A stretch of 64,000 nucleotides of DNA from Deinococci bacterium. Its GTDB lineage: Bacteria; Deinococcota; Deinococci; Deinococcales; Trueperaceae. The stretch spans positions 1-64,000 of the forward strand of contig JASBRS010000084.1 of assembly GCA_030149325.1 (NCBI GenBank), in the 5' to 3' direction. A program made the translations under genes and the position numbers. The notes under the pieces were generated by a model that was not told the origin of the DNA, searched no databases, and saw only the letters and a list, made by a program, of their open reading frames with translations. Below are positions 23,467 to 35,713 of the stretch, piece after piece (within the stretch, counting starts at the first letter, position 1; the number at the start of each line of letters is the position of its first letter).

Positions 23467-26400
23467 TCACCAGCGCAAGCTCACCCCGAAGCGCGCCTGC
23501 TGGCGCACGTTCGAGAGATCGACGCCCGCTTCCAGTCCGATCCCGGGGGTGAAGGCGTAGCGCAGTCCGACGCCGAGCTCCGGCACCGGCGAGCCCGGGG
23601 TAGCGGCGTCCGGGAAGCTGAGGCGTCCGGAGAGGTCGACGTTGAGCGGTCCCAGGTCGTAGGTGAGACTGACTTCGTTGGTGAAGGCATAGGACTGACC
23701 GGAGTCGGTGACGTTCCCCAGCCGGTAGCTGGCGAACAACTCCGGCGTCAGGTAGCCCCCGAGGCGGAGCGACACCCCGAACGGCTGGCCCGAGCTGTCG
23801 AGGAGGCTCGATAGCGGGCTGGTGCGGATCTCCACGACGTCGAGGCCCAGCGCCTTGCTGAGAGCGTTCTGGAGCTCGTTGACCACCAGGACATCGACGG
23901 CGGTGTCGATGGCGCTCTGAGCCACGGCGGTCCCGATGCCGGACTGCCCGGCGAGTTGCGGACGCACCTCGAGGCGTCCGAGGGTGATCAACGACAGCAG
24001 CTCCTGATCGCTCAAGGCCCGTGGCGAACCGGCCGCCCCCGCGGTGTTCACCTGCACGGTGGCGTCGCTCGTCAGGGTGGGTCGGACGTCGAAGGTGAAC
24101 GGCGAGGGTCCGCTCGTCGCCTGTTGGAGCTGCCCGGTGAACGCCAGCGTGACGGTGAAGGTGCTGCTGTCCGCTGGGGAAGCGAAACTCACGTCGGTGG
24201 TGCCGGCCAGGACGCGGCGCTTGTCGAAGGTGGTGTGCGCCTGGACGTCGAGGGACGGGTACACGCCGCGCCCCTGTTGGAAGGTGGCGACCGCGCGATC
24301 CACGGTGAAGTCGCGGCCGGCGAAGCGCAGGCTGCCCCTCAGTGCCGAGGCGGTGCCGTCGAGCTGCGGGGCGGCGGCCGTCCCCGTGAGCGTGAGGTCG
24401 AGGGCGACTTCGGCGGTCCCGAAGCTGGCATCGAGCAGCACGCGCTGCGGCGCACGGAGTCTCAGGCCGTCGAAGACGATGGCCTGGAGCGCGGCCCGCG
24501 AGCCGGACGGGGTGCCCTCCGAGACCGCGCTGGCGGCCGCCGCGGTCGCGCTTGTCGACGTCGAGGCGGACGCGTCCGAGGGGGCCGTGGAGGTCCCCGC
24601 CGCCGCCGGTCCGCCGGACGCGGCCGCCGCCGTGCCCGGGCCCGGAGGCGCGACAGGCGGCGTGGCGGACGGGGCCGGCCCCGTCGAGGATGGCGCGGAG
24701 GCCGTTCCGCTCGCGGCCCCTGCCAGGTCCATCCGGATCTCGCTGGCGTCGAGCGTGCCGCCCACCGCCAGGCCGCGCCGGGTGCCCCGCAAGCGCACGT
24801 TCACGTCGACGGAGCTGGAGGTGACGAACAGCGGTGAGGCACGCAGGTCGAGCCCCTGACCCTTGACCGTGACATCGAAGGGAGCGAGCGAACCCTTCGC
24901 CGTGAAGGGGTGGCCCAGGGTCCCGCTGAGTTCCAGCTGCGGCGTCGACCCGGACGGCTGGGTGATGCCCCCCTGGACGTCGGTGATCGCACCCAGCACG
25001 GGGAGCTCGGCGCTGCCGGAGAAGCTCACCGACGTCCGGCGGAGGGCCAGCGGCGCGAGCGTGAGCTGGGCGCTCCCCCGCACCTGGAGCGCGCCCCCCA
25101 GTGGGGCAACGCCCGCGATGCGCGCGGTGGCGGTGAGGTCGCTGCCGGCGAGCCTTGCGTCGGCCGAGGCGATGCGGTAGTGGGTGCCCGCCACCTGGGC
25201 CTCGAGACCGTTCGCGGTCAGCGTCACGTCGGGCTGTGCGGGCGTCCCGAGGGCCGTGAGCATGAAGCTGCCGGCGGCGCCGACCCCGTAGCGGGCGAGC
25301 ATCGGCACCAGCCCCAACAGCGGGCCGAAGTCGGCGTTCTGCGCCTGGAGCGTGAGGTCGAGCCGGTCGGGTTCCACCGTCCCCTGCGCCTGCCAGTGGC
25401 CGCGGCCGTCGAAGGAGGCGCGCTCGACCGTGAAGGAACCGGCGTCGTACACCCAGGCCAGGCTCCCGGTGGTGACCACGCCGGAGCGCTCCAGGCGGAT
25501 CGCCTCGGTCGCCATGCGCAGGTAGCCCGCCGCCGGGTCGGCGAGGGGCACGTCGAAGCGCACCACCCCATCGACGTCCGCGCGGATGTCGGTGGGGCCC
25601 GTCGCGGCCTCCGCCAGGACCTGCGCGGGGAAGCGGTGGAGGTCGATCAGGCCGGCGACCCGGCCCCCGCGCACGGTGCCGGTGACCACGCTGTCGGCGA
25701 TCTTGAGGCGTGCGTTGAGGTCGGACCAGGCCCCGCTGATCTGGGCATCCAAGGGGAGGCGGGTGCCGGCCACGGCCAGGTCGGGGGCGACCAGTTGCCC
25801 CACCACGGTGGAGTCGCGGAGCTGCAGGACGCCGCTGACGGCGCCCTGAAGGTTCGGCGCGAGGCGCTTCACGCTGGGCAGCAGGTCGAGTCGGAAGGTC
25901 CGTATGCGCACCTCGGCGCTGCCCCCTGCGGGCGCGACCGGCGCGAGGGATGCGGGGAGCCAGCCACCCAGCCCCCACGCCCCCTGCAGACGAACGCCGC
26001 CGCTGGCCGAGGCCAGGTCGACGTCGCCCGTCGCGCGGCCGCTCGCGACGTTCAGCGACGAGGCGATGGTGAGGGTGGGGAGCCCGGTCTGCGTGACGCG
26101 GACGCCGTCGACGGTCAGCGATCCGCTGGGTCCGCGAGCGGGATCGAAGGTGAGGTCGGCCGAGGCCGTGCCGCCGCCGGAGCCAAGGGTGTGGAGGCCG
26201 ACGGAGACGTGTCCGATCCCGGCGGGGAGGTCGAGATCGGCTCGCACCGTGCCGAGCTCGCCGTCGGAGGTGACGCTCAGCTTGCCGCCGTCGAGGGCGA
26301 GACGGTAGGGCAGGGTGGCGCCGCCGACGGCCTCGACCGGGAGCTGCCGGGGGAGGACGAGCGCCCCGGTCAGGTCCCCCCCGCTCGGGGTGATCGCGCC

Positions 26401-29400
26401 GCTCGCGGAGAGAACGGCGCCACCTCGCTCGAGCCGCACGTCGTGGAGATCCGCCCTCAACGCCGGGACGAACGCCAGCTGCAGCTCGCCGCTCGTGGCA
26501 TCCGAGCCGGAGAGGGTGAGCCCGTGCGCAACGAGGTCCGACACCAGGGCGGCGGCCGGGGCGCCTGGAAGCTCCGTCGTGAAGGCCAGGCCGGCGACCG
26601 CCGGCAGGCGCAGCCCGAGGACGACAGGGGCACCGGGGCCGTCGCCGCGGAGGTCGCCGGCCAGCGGTCCGGCCCGGAGCGCGATGCGCCCATCGGCCGC
26701 GAGCACGCCACCGTCGGTGAACAGCCGGATCCGGCCGGGAGAGGCGCCGCTCCCGCCGACCGCGGCGATCGTCAGGTCGGGCCGAGGGGCCAGGGCTCCG
26801 GTGAGCCTCCACTTTCCCTTCAGGAACGTGCTCTCGAGCGTGGCATCGAGGTGGACGCCGGAGGGACCGGCCCGGACGGTGCTCGAACCCGCGATCGCGC
26901 CCGCCGAGGTGAGCGTGCCGTCGACGACGGGGATCGGCCCCTGGCCCGTGAGCGTGCCGGCGAACGACGCTTGCGATCCCGCGATCCGGGCGTCGGTGAC
27001 GTGCACGTCGCCGTACCAGGCGCCGCCGGTCGGGCGTGAGCTTTGGAGCGACAGGCTCCCGCCGAAGGCGGTGCCGGCGGCGTCGACGACCACCCCGGCT
27101 CGGTTCGAGGCCGTCACCCTCACATCGAACGGGGTGCCGGCCGCGGATCCGGCGTAGTCGAGCTGAGCCTGGCCCGTCAGCGCGCGGCCCTGCGCGCTGC
27201 CGCGGACCGCGGCGCCGGGGGGCACGGGGAGACCGTCGACGTGCGCCTGCCAGGCCAACGTCGTGGGATCGAGCGTCGCGCCCAGGTGGGGTCCGCTCAC
27301 CTGCACGGCCGCTCCCGGCGCGGTGCTGACGAGGCTGAGGTCGCCCAGGGGGATGCCGCCCACGCCGGCGCCGGCGATGTCCCCACGGAGCCATGGGCTC
27401 CCTCCGATCTCGACGTGGACGTCGCCGGAGGCGCCGTAGCCGAGCGCCGCCAGCGAGCCCTGGAGTCGTGCATCGGTGAGGTCCCCGGCGACGGTGGCCC
27501 GCCAGCCGTCCAGGGGCCCGCCGCCGTCGACCACCAGGCCGCCGGCGGCGTCGCTGGAGAGGTGGAGGACGGCCGCGCCGAGGTGCGCTTCGCCGCTGGC
27601 GTCGATCCGCCCGTCGCGCGCGACCACGGCGAGGTCGGTGGTGAGCGAGCGGTAGCCGAGGGTGCTGTGGAGGTCGAGGCGTCCGCGCGTGGGCGCGGCA
27701 TCGAAGCGAACCTGCCCTCGGATCGCGCCGGCGCCCTGGAGGGTGGCCGAGAGCTGGGGATCGGCGGGGGTCCCGCCGAGCTGCAGCGTCCCGTCGACGG
27801 TGCCGTCGGTGCCCACGAGCCCCAGGTGCGCGATGTCCAGGACCGCGACCACGGTACCGTCGCGTACGTGCGCCAGGTCGGGCGCCACCAACACCAGCGG
27901 CCCGTGCACGACGCCGCTGAGCGCCGGTCCCGGGAGTGCGAGCGAGGCCAGGTCGGCGCGGACCTGGAGGGCCGCGCGCACCCCATCGCCCAGGGCGGCC
28001 GTGCCCGTGAGGCTGCCCCCGGGAGCGGCCACGTTCAGGTCCGTGACGTTGGCGTGCAGTGCGGTCCCGGCGCCCCCGGCCACCGTCGCCTTCAGGCTCA
28101 GGGCGACCTGGTTCAGCCGCGGATCGAAGGGTCCGAGGGCGACGTCGCTCAGGTCGAGGGAACCATCCCAGGCGCCGCGGTCGAGGTGGAGGGCGAGGGC
28201 GATGCCCGTGCCCTTGAGGTCGAGGGTCCCGGAGGCGCCGTCCAGGTGGAGGGGGCCGGTCGCATCGAGACCGCCCTGGAGCCTCAGATCGCCGTCCAGG
28301 GTGGGCCGGTCCCAGCGACCTGCCAGCGTCGGCGTGCCCACCAGACGCAGCTCCGCGCTGGTGGGGAGGGCCAACCACGAGGCCACCGGCAGGCTGAGCT
28401 CCAGCGCGCCGTTGAACGACGGGTCCCGGACGGGATCGGCCGCTACCCGCGCCGAGCCGCGGAGCCAGGGCGCGTCCGTAGGGCCGGCCGTCACCGCTGC
28501 GTCGAGCGACCCGCTCCCGCTCAGCTCCGCTCGGAGCATCCCCGGCAGGCCCAGCAAACGACCGGCGGTCTCGGCCGTGGCGTTGCCCGCGAACCCGCCG
28601 TCCGGCGTCCACCGGAGGTCGCTGGCCGACAGCGTCAGCGGCGCCGGCAGGACCGACAGGGTGGCGCTTCCGTTCAGGGTCACCTGGCGCAGGCGTGGGC
28701 CACGGAGGACGGCGCCGGCCTGGAGCCCGGCGATCCGGGCCGTCGCTCGGAGGTCGTTCGGCGAGCCGTGGAGGGCGAGGTCGACGGGCGCGCCCAAGGT
28801 GGCCGCGTCGAAGCTGCCGGTGAGGTCGGTCGACGGGTACGCCTCGCCGGCCAACGCCAGGCTCCAGCTCGTCGGTACGCTGCCGTCGGTGGCGCGCAGG
28901 GCGTCGAGCGTCAGGCGGCCGGTCGCGAGCGTGAGGTGCGCGTCGAGGTCGCCCGAGAAACGGCTACCGAGGGGACCCAGGCTGGCGGGCGGCGCACGCA
29001 CGGTGAGGGTCAATCCGAGGGCGGCGTCGGTCGGTGCGAGCGCGACGTCGAGGCTGGCGTCGCCCAGGCGCACGTGGAGGTCGCCCTTTCCCGATGCAGG
29101 ATCGAGCTGCGCCTGCGTCGTCAGCGTGGCACCGGCGATGGCTCCATCCAGACTCAGTCCGGGGGCCGCCCCCGTGTGGAGGGAGCCGTGCACGTCGACC
29201 CCGCCGTCGGCGCTGCGCAGCGCGATGCGTGGGTCGCCGTCGCTACCGGGCCCGACGTCGAGGCGGGTGCCGGCAACGACGGCGTGAACGGTGACGGGGC
29301 GGCCAGCGCCGGCCCCGGCGTCGAGGGTCACGGGGGTCCCCGCGACGCTGCCGTCGGTGTGGAGGTCGAGGCGGGCGCCGAGGGGGGCCGTGCTCACCGC

Positions 29401-32400
29401 GAGCGTGCCGCTCGAGCGCAGATCGAGCTGCACGCCTGCCAGCGCCCCGAGGGCGGCGGTGTCGACGGTCGCCAGATCGAGCGCGGCGCGGAGGTCGGCG
29501 CCCTCGCCGGTCACGGTCGCGCGGGCCAGGGTGGGGCCGGAGGCGGAGTCAAGCAGGTCGGCCTGGCCCTGGTAGCGCCTTCCGCGACCGTCGACGCGGA
29601 GGCGTACCGGGAGGACGGTGCCGCCGCTGCCGAGCGCGCCGTCGAGGGATGCCTGCCAGACACCGTCGGGGGCGACGTGGCCGACGAGCTTCGGATCGGC
29701 GGCCAGGAACGGGCCGGCCAGACTGCCGAGGAAGGGGCGCAGCGTGGCGCGGGCGGCCGTCAGCTCGGCGCGGACGGTGCCGTCGGCGCCGCTGGTCACG
29801 CTGCCCGAGAGGGCGTGACCGACGACCGTGGCGTCGACCTCGGGGTAGGGCAGCGGCCCCTTCAGGCGGGCGTCGAAGCGTTCGTCGACGCCCAGGGCCC
29901 GGAAGGGCAGAGCGACCGAACCGCGCAGGTCCGACGGAGATCCGTGGAGGTCGACGTGCGCACCGGCGACGCTCAGCTCGCCGCTCCACGGCGACCAGCT
30001 CCACGCCGCTCGCTGGGGCTCGAGCGCGAAGGCGTCGCCCAGCGCGAGCGCACCCGTCGTGAGCGATCCCGCCACCGTGAGCGCTCGCCAGCTCCCCGAC
30101 GTCGTACCGCTGAGCTGCACCGCCTGATCCCACCCCGACGCCGTCACGTCGAGTCGAGGCGCCGGCAGGACCGTGCCCTGGAGCTCGACACGGAGCGGAC
30201 CGGGCGTGGCGCTGACGTCGGTGTGAAGGGTCTCGGCATCGCCCAGCAGGTCGGCACGGATGCCGAAGGGAGCGCCGCCGCGCAGGTGCAGCGCGCCGGT
30301 CCACGTCCCGGCGTCGACGGCGAGGGCGCCGTTGACGGTGACGTCGGTGCCGAGCGCCGGCAGCAACGGCGCCAACGCCAGCCCCTCGGCGCTCACGGTC
30401 ACCCGGCCGGGGCGCGCCAGCGCCGTCAACCCGTCGCCGTGGACGGAGAGCCGGTAGTCGCTGCCGCGGCCCGAGAGGTCGGCCTGCAGCACCGACGGAG
30501 CGGCGCGCCAGGTGGCGGCCAGACGGTAGTCGAGGGTGGGCTCGAGCGCCAACGAACCGCGCACGTCGATCTCGCCCGCGGGCCGCAGCGCGGCCGGCAG
30601 CGGGGACGCCACCAGTCCGGCGGGCAGCGTGCCCTGGAGGTCGAGCGCGGCCGGTGTCCCGGCGACCGTCAGCAGCTCGGTGCCGGCCGCGGAGGCCACC
30701 CGGCCGACCAGCGGGATCGCCGCCAGCCCGTCGCTCACGGCGACGCTGGGGACGCCGGCCCCCGTTCCCAGCTCGATCGCCGCGCCCGTCCCGCCGGTGG
30801 CGATGTCGGCCGTCAGCGTGGTGCCGCCGTAGTCCAGCGGCAGGCGGAGACGCGCCGCCCACCGCCCTCCCAGCAGGCGGGCGCGCCCCTGGCCGAGGTC
30901 GAGCCGCAGGTCGAGGGGCGCCAGTGTCCCGGCGAGCGTCCACGGCAGCGGTCCGAGCTCGGCTCCGGCCGCGAGCGGGCGAGCCGGCAGCGTGCCGAAG
31001 CCGGTGAGGCGCCCGCCGGCCAGGTGCACGGGCCCGAGGGGGCCGACCTCGGCGTCGAGGCGGAGCTCGGGCAGCAGCGATCCACGCGCGGTGAGCGGCT
31101 GCCCGGCTGCCTGCGCCGACAGCTCGACGGCGAGCTCGCGTCCGCTGCCGAGGAGGTCGGCGGTCGCGGCGAGGGGCGCCGTGGTCCGCACGCGTGCCGT
31201 CCCGGTGTAGCCGGAGCCGTCCAGGGCCAGGTCGGCCGTGAGCGTGCCTTGGGCGCGGAGGCCGACGACGGCGGCCAGCGGCGCCAACGGCAACGATCCG
31301 CGCACCGACCAGCCGGTGGCGGCGGCCCGAGCCTCGAGCCGATCGAGCCCGGCTCCGACGCCGAGCTGGCCCTGCCAGGCGCCCGCGTGGCTGGACGCCT
31401 CGGCGACGACGGGGACCGTCCCGAGGGTACCGGCGACGCGCCCGGCGAGGGCGTGCGGATCGAAGCTGCCGGACGCCTGGACCGCCTCGGCCAGGCGGAT
31501 CGGGCCGACCGTGGTCCCGGCAGGGGCCGTGACGTCGACACCCCAGGGGCCCGGGCCGGCCCGGAGCGCGACGGTGGCGCCATCGAGCGATCCCGTGAGG
31601 CTGCCGCGCGCGCCGTCGAGCGGGTCGGTGCCGAACGGCAGCGTCGCGCTCCCCGTCAGCGTCCCCGGACGACCCCACACGCCGACAGGGAGCCCGGAGA
31701 GCTGGGCCGCCAGCCCCGTGGCGAGGACGCGCAGCCGCACCGCTCCGCTGGCCGTGGCCGCCGTGACGCCGGAGCTGCCGTCGGTGGGGGCGCTCAAGGT
31801 CCAGCGCCCGGGCGTCAGCGCCAGCGGCCCGGCGGTAACCGTGCCGAGGTCGAGTCCGCCCGAGACGCCGACGGCACCGCCGCCGACGTCGATGCGGACG
31901 CCCGTGAGGGACAGGTCGGCGCGGACCGGCCCCGTGATCGGGGTGGCGGGCAGGTCGGCCGTCAACGTCCCCTGCAGGGGCGCCAACGCCAGCTCCCCGG
32001 CGACGGTCAGCGGTCCGAGAGCGCCGTGGAGGGAGCGCAGCACCCCGCCCTGGAGGGTGGCGGTGAGCTGGCCTCGGAGGTCGGTGGCCAGCACCTCCGG
32101 GCCGGCGCTCACGCCGAGCGGGGCGGGCGCCGTGATCCCCAGCGTGAGCGGGAGGGCGGTCGTCGGGCCGTCGGCGCGGAGCGTGAACGTGGCCGGCTCG
32201 CTGAGGTGGGGGAGGCGGAGGTCGTGGGCGCGGACCTCGCCGCTCAGGCCCCCGGCGTTGAGGGCAAGCGCGCCCTCGAGGCGGGCGCCTTCGGCGTCGC
32301 TCCCCTGGATCACCGCCTGCCAGCCGTCGCTGTTGAGGCCGGCTTCGACGGTGACGGTGGCGGCGCGCCCGGCCACCGAAAGGGCGTCGCTGAGGTGCAG

Positions 32401-33651
32401 GCTGCCGCTGCCGCCGGATGCACCGAGCAGCAGTTGGAGGCTGCCGTCGACGCTGTGACCGGCGAGGGGCACGACCTGGCGGACGTCCCCCTCGACGCGG
32501 GTCCCGTCGGGTCCGGACGCCACCGTCACGGCGGCGCTGCCGCCGGCCAGGCGCGTGGTCGCCTGGACCGAGACCCCCCGCTGGGTGTCGTAGCTGAAGT
32601 CGGCCTGGAGCTGGTCGACCGGCAGCCCCTCGACGCTGCCGCTGCCGTCGGCGCTGCCGGTGAGCGCGATGTGCGTCCAGCCGGAGGCGTCGATGGTGGT
32701 GGAGGCGCCCCCCGAGAGCTCGACCGGCAGCGCTGCGGTGCTGTCGCGGAAGATCCACGCCATCGCCCGCTGGAGCTGGGGCGTCCCGGTGGCATGCGCC
32801 TGCCACTGCCGCGCCGCGATGTTGACCGTGCCCTGGACGGCGACCGGTCCGCCCAGGGCGCTGCCCTGGAGGTCGGCGTGGATGAGCGGGTAGCGCAGCT
32901 CGACGAGGCCATGGATGTCCCCTGGCGTCAGCCCGATGGCGTCGAGCGAACCGCCGCGGAGGGTGAAGTCCCCGTGGATGCCGTCGGGGCCGATGTGGAG
33001 CGGGCCCGTGACGATCCCGCCGCCGGCTCCGGGGAACCAGTGCCGTGCCAGCGTCACGTCGGCCCGGCTGACCTGACCGTCGAAGCGCGGTCCGCTGAGA
33101 TCGAGGACGCCGCTGGCGTCGGCGCTGCCGTCGGCCGTCCGCAGGTGGGCCTGCAGGTCGAGCGACGATCCGCGCTGGCGGATGCGGATGTCGGTGACGG
33201 CGCCGTCGGGCAGGGTGTACGGCACCTTCTCCACCGTGAGCGCGGCGTCGCTGACGGTGAGCTCCTGCAGGACGGGCACCACCGGCAGCGAGGGGGCGCC
33301 CGCGCCCCCGGCGTCGCGCAGGGCACGGAGGTCGAGCGACCCGCGCAGGCCCCTCACGCTCACGGAGAGCGGGAGCTCACCGGCCAGCAGCGAGGGCAGG
33401 AAGTAGCGCACGTCGACCGCCGCGGCGGTCACGTCGACGCCGGGGGCCTTCACGCGGACGCCCTCGAGCGCCAGGCCCCGCCAGGGGTTGCCGCGAGAGG
33501 CGTGGACGTCGAGCTCGATGCCGGAGCCCTGCAGCCCGCTCCGCAGCCGGTCGAGCAGCCAGCCCCGACCGACCGGCGTCTGCGGCAACAGCGCGACGGC
33601 CGCGACGACGGCAGCTAGCGCCAGGAGGGGAACGAGGGCTCGTCTGCGCAT
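23467..33651 (-). CDS. giant TamB-like translocation/assembly module protein
   Basis: The predicted protein has 3394 residues, about 2.7 times E. coli TamB. Residues 1-25 form an N-terminal membrane anchor, and the rest is a very long series of beta-rich, Gly/Thr/Leu-rich repeats of the AsmA/TamB type, expected to form a hydrophobic groove across the periplasm. A Ser/Ala/Pro/Thr-rich low-complexity insert lies near residues 2970-3060 (DNA about 24470-24735). The C-terminal 350 residues resemble the conserved DUF490 domain and end in a strand FGVSLRW. Known family roles are outer-membrane protein assembly with TamA and phospholipid transport between membranes. No TamA/Omp85 gene is in the window. 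A GTG at 33657 could add two residues. Confidence 0.88.
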   Translation of the reverse strand: MRRRALVPLLALAAVVAAVALLPQTPVGRGWLLDRLRSGLQGSGIELDVHASRGNPWRGLALEGVRVKAPGVDVTAAAVDVRYFLPSLLAGELPLSVSVRGLRGSLDLRALRDAGGAGAPSLPVVPVLQELTVSDAALTVEKVPYTLPDGAVTDIRIRQRGSSLDLQAHLRTADGSADASGVLDLSGPRFDGQVSRADVTLARHWFPGAGGGIVTGPLHIGPDGIHGDFTLRGGSLDAIGLTPGDIHGLVELRYPLIHADLQGSALGGPVAVQGTVNIAARQWQAHATGTPQLQRAMAWIFRDSTAALPVELSGGASTTIDASGWTHIALTGSADGSGSVEGLPVDQLQADFSYDTQRGVSVQATTRLAGGSAAVTVASGPDGTRVEGDVRQVVPLAGHSVDGSLQLLLGASGGSGSLHLSDALSVAGRAATVTVEAGLNSDGWQAVIQGSDAEGARLEGALALNAGGLSGEVRAHDLRLPHLSEPATFTLRADGPTTALPLTLGITAPAPLGVSAGPEVLATDLRGQLTATLQGGVLRSLHGALGPLTVAGELALAPLQGTLTADLPATPITGPVRADLSLTGVRIDVGGGAVGVSGGLDLGTVTAGPLALTPGRWTLSAPTDGSSGVTAATASGAVRLRVLATGLAAQLSGLPVGVWGRPGTLTGSATLPFGTDPLDGARGSLTGSLDGATVALRAGPGPWGVDVTAPAGTTVGPIRLAEAVQASGSFDPHALAGRVAGTLGTVPVVAEASSHAGAWQGQLGVGAGLDRLEARAAATGWSVRGSLPLAPLAAVVGLRAQGTLTADLALDGSGYTGTARVRTTAPLAATADLLGSGRELAVELSAQAAGQPLTARGSLLPELRLDAEVGPLGPVHLAGGRLTGFGTLPARPLAAGAELGPLPWTLAGTLAPLDLRLDLGQGRARLLGGRWAARLRLPLDYGGTTLTADIATGGTGAAIELGTGAGVPSVAVSDGLAAIPLVGRVASAAGTELLTVAGTPAALDLQGTLPAGLVASPLPAALRPAGEIDVRGSLALEPTLDYRLAATWRAAPSVLQADLSGRGSDYRLSVHGDGLTALARPGRVTVSAEGLALAPLLPALGTDVTVNGALAVDAGTWTGALHLRGGAPFGIRADLLGDAETLHTDVSATPGPLRVELQGTVLPAPRLDVTASGWDQAVQLSGTTSGSWRALTVAGSLTTGALALGDAFALEPQRAAWSWSPWSGELSVAGAHVDLHGSPSDLRGSVALPFRALGVDERFDARLKGPLPYPEVDATVVGHALSGSVTSGADGTVRAELTAARATLRPFLGSLAGPFLAADPKLVGHVAPDGVWQASLDGALGSGGTVLPVRLRVDGRGRRYQGQADLLDSASGPTLARATVTGEGADLRAALDLATVDTAALGALAGVQLDLRSSGTLAVSTAPLGARLDLHTDGSVAGTPVTLDAGAGAGRPVTVHAVVAGTRLDVGPGSDGDPRIALRSADGGVDVHGSLHTGAAPGLSLDGAIAGATLTTQAQLDPASGKGDLHVRLGDASLDVALAPTDAALGLTLTVRAPPASLGPLGSRFSGDLDAHLTLATGRLTLDALRATDGSVPTSWSLALAGEAYPSTDLTGSFDAATLGAPVDLALHGSPNDLRATARIAGLQAGAVLRGPRLRQVTLNGSATLSVLPAPLTLSASDLRWTPDGGFAGNATAETAGRLLGLPGMLRAELSGSGSLDAAVTAGPTDAPWLRGSARVAADPVRDPSFNGALELSLPVASWLALPTSAELRLVGTPTLAGRWDRPTLDGDLRLQGGLDATGPLHLDGASGTLDLKGTGIALALHLDRGAWDGSLDLSDVALGPFDPRLNQVALSLKATVAGGAGTALHANVTDLNVAAPGGSLTGTAALGDGVRAALQVRADLASLALPGPALSGVVHGPLVLVAPDLAHVRDGTVVAVLDIAHLGLVGTDGTVDGTLQLGGTPADPQLSATLQGAGAIRGQVRFDAAPTRGRLDLHSTLGYRSLTTDLAVVARDGRIDASGEAHLGAAVLHLSSDAAGGLVVDGGGPLDGWRATVAGDLTDARLQGSLAALGYGASGDVHVEIGGSPWLRGDIAGAGVGGIPLGDLSLVSTAPGAAVQVSGPHLGATLDPTTLAWQAHVDGLPVPPGAAVRGSAQGRALTGQAQLDYAGSAAGTPFDVRVTASNRAGVVVDAAGTAFGGSLSLQSSRPTGGAWYGDVHVTDARIAGSQASFAGTLTGQGPIPVVDGTLTSAGAIAGSSTVRAGPSGVHLDATLESTFLKGKWRLTGALAPRPDLTIAAVGGSGASPGRIRLFTDGGVLAADGRIALRAGPLAGDLRGDGPGAPVVLGLRLPAVAGLAFTTELPGAPAAALVSDLVAHGLTLSGSDATSGELQLAFVPALRADLHDVRLERGGAVLSASGAITPSGGDLTGALVLPRQLPVEAVGGATLPYRLALDGGKLSVTSDGELGTVRADLDLPAGIGHVSVGLHTLGSGGGTASADLTFDPARGPSGSLTVDGVRVTQTGLPTLTIASSLNVASGRATGDVDLASASGGVRLQGAWGLGGWLPASLAPVAPAGGSAEVRIRTFRLDLLPSVKRLAPNLQGAVSGVLQLRDSTVVGQLVAPDLAVAGTRLPLDAQISGAWSDLNARLKIADSVVTGTVRGGRVAGLIDLHRFPAQVLAEAATGPTDIRADVDGVVRFDVPLADPAAGYLRMATEAIRLERSGVVTTGSLAWVYDAGSFTVERASFDGRGHWQAQGTVEPDRLDLTLQAQNADFGPLLGLVPMLARYGVGAAGSFMLTALGTPAQPDVTLTANGLEAQVAGTHYRIASADARLAGSDLTATARIAGVAPLGGALQVRGSAQLTLAPLALRRTSVSFSGSAELPVLGAITDVQGGITQPSGSTPQLELSGTLGHPFTAKGSLAPFDVTVKGQGLDLRASPLFVTSSSVDVNVRLRGTRRGLAVGGTLDASEIRMDLAGAASGTASAPSSTGPAPSATPPVAPPGPGTAAAASGGPAAAGTSTAPSDASASTSTSATAAAASAVSEGTPSGSRAALQAIVFDGLRLRAPQRVLLDASFGTAEVALDLTLTGTAAAPQLDGTASALRGSLRFAGRDFTVDRAVATFQQGRGVYPSLDVQAHTTFDKRRVLAGTTDVSFASPADSSTFTVTLAFTGQLQQATSGPSPFTFDVRPTLTSDATVQVNTAGAAGSPRALSDQELLSLITLGRLEVRPQLAGQSGIGTAVAQSAIDTAVDVLVVNELQNALSKALGLDVVEIRTSPLSSLLDSSGQPFGVSLRLGGYLTPELFASYRLGNVTDSGQSYAFTNEVSLTYDLGPLNVDLSGRLSFPDAATPGSPVPELGVGLRYAFTPGIGLEAGVDLSNVRQQARFGVSLRW

Positions 33652-33804
33652 GGACACGGGCGAGGGTTGCCGGTCATCGGATCCGGAGGGTGCGGGGGTG
33701 CCACCGAGCTCGGGCGAGGTACGAGAAATGCCGGTACCGACGGTGCACTCGCCCTGTCATCGTAGCACCTGGCCATGAGAAACTGCGCTACCATGGTGGG
33801 CGTC

Positions 33805-34092
33805 ATGACCTCCGGTGCCCCCTCCCGACTGACCGCCCTGGTCCACGGCCGCGTCCAGGGGGTGGGCTTCCGCGCCTTCGTCCGCCGCCAGGCGCTCGAC
33901 CTCGAGCTCGACGGCTACGTCGAGAACCTTGCCGACGGTCGCGTCGAGGTGGTCGCGGAAGGCGAACGGAGCGAGCTCGAGCACCTCCTGGTCAAGCTCC
34001 GCACCGGCCCCGCGCACGCCGAGGTCGAGACCATCGACGTGACCTGGGCCGAGGGGGGCGCGATGCCGCGGGGGTTCTATGTCTACGGCTGA
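33805..34092 (+). CDS. acyP: acylphosphatase
   Basis: The 95-residue enzyme hydrolyses carboxyl-phosphate bonds such as acetyl phosphate. The family motif HGRVQGVGFR holds the catalytic Arg23 and GYVENL holds Asn41. ATG 33805 is chosen because it gives the usual length and a TACCAT -10-like box (33789-33794) lies 10 nt upstream; an ATG at 33775 would add ten unusual residues. The 3' end overlaps trpC by 14 bases. Confidence 0.92.
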   Translation: MTSGAPSRLTALVHGRVQGVGFRAFVRRQALDLELDGYVENLADGRVEVVAEGERSELEHLLVKLRTGPAHAEVETIDVTWAEGGAMPRGFYVYG

Positions 34093-34939
34093 GGGCGGCA
34101 CGTCGACGCCGCCGCCGTTGAGCGCGGAGGAGCTGGCGGCGGTCCCGGGGGTGCTCGGGGCGATCGCCCGCGAGCGCGCGGAGGATTATGCCGCGGTGCC
34201 GGTGCCGGTCCGGAGCGCGCGGCCGCCGCAGCGCCCGGGCTTCGCCGCCGCCCTGCGCGGGCGGGGCGTCGCCGTCATCGCCGAGGTCAAGCGCTCGAGC
34301 CCGTCGCAGGGCGCACTGCGCGACGCCGACCCGGTGACGCTGGCGCGCGCGTACCAGCGCGCGGGGGCGGCGGCCGTGAGCGTCCTCACCGAGGCCCGCC
34401 ACTTCGGGGGAGCGCTGGAGCACCTTTCGGCGGTCGCCGACGCGGTCGCTCTGCCCGTGTTACGCAAGGACTTCGTGGTGCACCCGGCTCAGGTGACGGA
34501 AGCGCGCGAGCGCGGCGCCAGCGCCGTGCTGCTCATCGCCGCCGTCCTGGGGCCCAGGCTGGACACCTACCTGGCGTTCACGCGGGCCGTCGGGCTCGAG
34601 GCGTTGGTGGAGGTGCACGACGAAGGCGAGCTGGCTCGGGCGCTCGCCGCTGGGGCCGACGTGGTCGGCGTGAACAACCGCGACCTGCGCAGCCTCGAGG
34701 TCGACCTGGCGGTCGCGCCGCGGCTGCTGGAACGGGCGCGCGCCGCGGGCTTCCACGGGGTGGGCGTGGCCGAGTCGGGCTACGACCGATCCGAGCAGCT
34801 CGCCTCCCTGCGCGGACTGGCCGACGCCGTGCTGGTGGGCTCCAGCTTGGCTCGTAGCGACGACCCCGAGGACGCGCTGCGGCGCCTCCTGGAGGAGCCC
34901 GGAGGTTTCGCCGGCCGGGCGAGGGGAGGACGAGGATGA
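34079..34939 (+). CDS. trpC: indole-3-glycerol phosphate synthase
   Basis: The 286-residue (beta/alpha)8 enzyme closes the indole ring in tryptophan synthesis. Conserved pieces are AVIAEVKRSSPSQG with the catalytic Lys, LPVLRKDF with a second Lys, GVNNRDLRSLEVDL and VAESGY for phosphate binding. The N-terminal 45 residues are longer than in many homologues. It is separated from other trp genes, overlaps acyP at its start, and overlaps the SDR gene by ATGA at its end, so the three form an operon. Confidence 0.94.
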   Translation: MSTAEGGTSTPPPLSAEELAAVPGVLGAIARERAEDYAAVPVPVRSARPPQRPGFAAALRGRGVAVIAEVKRSSPSQGALRDADPVTLARAYQRAGAAAVSVLTEARHFGGALEHLSAVADAVALPVLRKDFVVHPAQVTEARERGASAVLLIAAVLGPRLDTYLAFTRAVGLEALVEVHDEGELARALAAGADVVGVNNRDLRSLEVDLAVAPRLLERARAAGFHGVGVAESGYDRSEQLASLRGLADAVLVGSSLARSDDPEDALRRLLEEPGGFAGRARGGRG

Positions 34940-35646
34940 GCTGGACCGCACCGCTCGTGATCACCGGGGCCAGTAGCGGCATCGGACGGGCGCTGGCCCT
35001 GGAGCTCGCGGCTGGCGGGGCCACCCTGCACCTGCAGGGGCGTGACGCCGAGCGCCTGGCGCGCGTGGCGTCGGAGGTGGCGGCCGCTGGCGGCAGCGCG
35101 ACCCGGCACGTCGCCGATCTCACCGACGACGATGCCGTCGACGCCCTCATCGCCGCCCTCTCGGCGGGAGAGGCGGGGGTGGCGGCGCTGGTGCACTCGG
35201 CCGGGATGGTGCGTCTCGGCAGCCTGGAGGCGTCCGACGTGACGGTGCTCGACGACCACTACCGACTGAACCTTCGAGCCCCCTACCGCCTCACGCGGGG
35301 GCTTCTGCCGCAGTTGCGCCGGGCGCGTGGCCAGGTGGTGTTCGTGAACTCCGGGGCGGGGCTGCGGGCCAACGCGCACTGGGGGGCGTACGCGGCGAGC
35401 AAGTTCGGGCTGCGTGCGCTGGCCGACAGCCTGAGGCAGGAGGTCGCCGGCGACGGTGTGCGGGTGACCACCGTCTACCCGGGGAGGACGGCCACCCCGA
35501 TGCAGCGTTCGGTGCACGAGCAGGAGGGCCGGAGCTACGACCCGACCGCCTACGTGCGCCCCGAGGACGTGGCGCGCCAGGTCGCCACGCTGCTGTCGCT
35601 CCAACCGCCGAGCACGGTGACCGAGCTCACCATCGTGCCCGGCTGA
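34936..35646 (+). CDS. short-chain dehydrogenase/reductase
   Basis: The 236-residue Rossmann-fold oxidoreductase shows the cofactor motif TGASSGIG (residues 9-16), the HSAG motif (similar to NNAG) near 90, catalytic Ser and YAASK (Tyr/Lys) near 150-155. The Gln-Gly-Arg-Asp after beta-2 suggests NADP(H) preference. The substrate is unknown. It is translationally coupled to trpC, but no biochemical link to tryptophan is known. Confidence 0.9.
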   Translation: MSWTAPLVITGASSGIGRALALELAAGGATLHLQGRDAERLARVASEVAAAGGSATRHVADLTDDDAVDALIAALSAGEAGVAALVHSAGMVRLGSLEASDVTVLDDHYRLNLRAPYRLTRGLLPQLRRARGQVVFVNSGAGLRANAHWGAYAASKFGLRALADSLRQEVAGDGVRVTTVYPGRTATPMQRSVHEQEGRSYDPTAYVRPEDVARQVATLLSLQPPSTVTELTIVPG

Positions 35647-35700
35647 GGCAGCGTCGGACCTGCGGCCGGGACGGCGACGCGGACGCAGCCGGGGCGGGGC

Positions 35701-35706
35701 TATACT
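35701..35706 (+). promoter_or_regulatory. -10 box of a leaderless transcript (M16 operon)
   Basis: TATACT lies 7 nt before the ATG at 35714, so transcription should begin at or one base from the start codon. No ribosome site is present. The -35 region is weak and GC-rich. Confidence 0.6.
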
Positions 35707-35713
35707 CGGGCTC

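Noticed and set aside
23429..28612. Second long minus-strand frame overlapping the TamB-like gene
   Set aside because: Arg/Pro-rich frame-shifted shadow without recognisable domains.
27043..33618. Very long open frame on the plus strand opposite the TamB-like gene (over 2000 codons)
   Set aside because: It is a shadow of a GC-rich gene: composition is dominated by Arg/Gly/Ala repeats, no domain is recognisable, and the minus-strand frame has a clear anchor, repeats and C-terminal domain.
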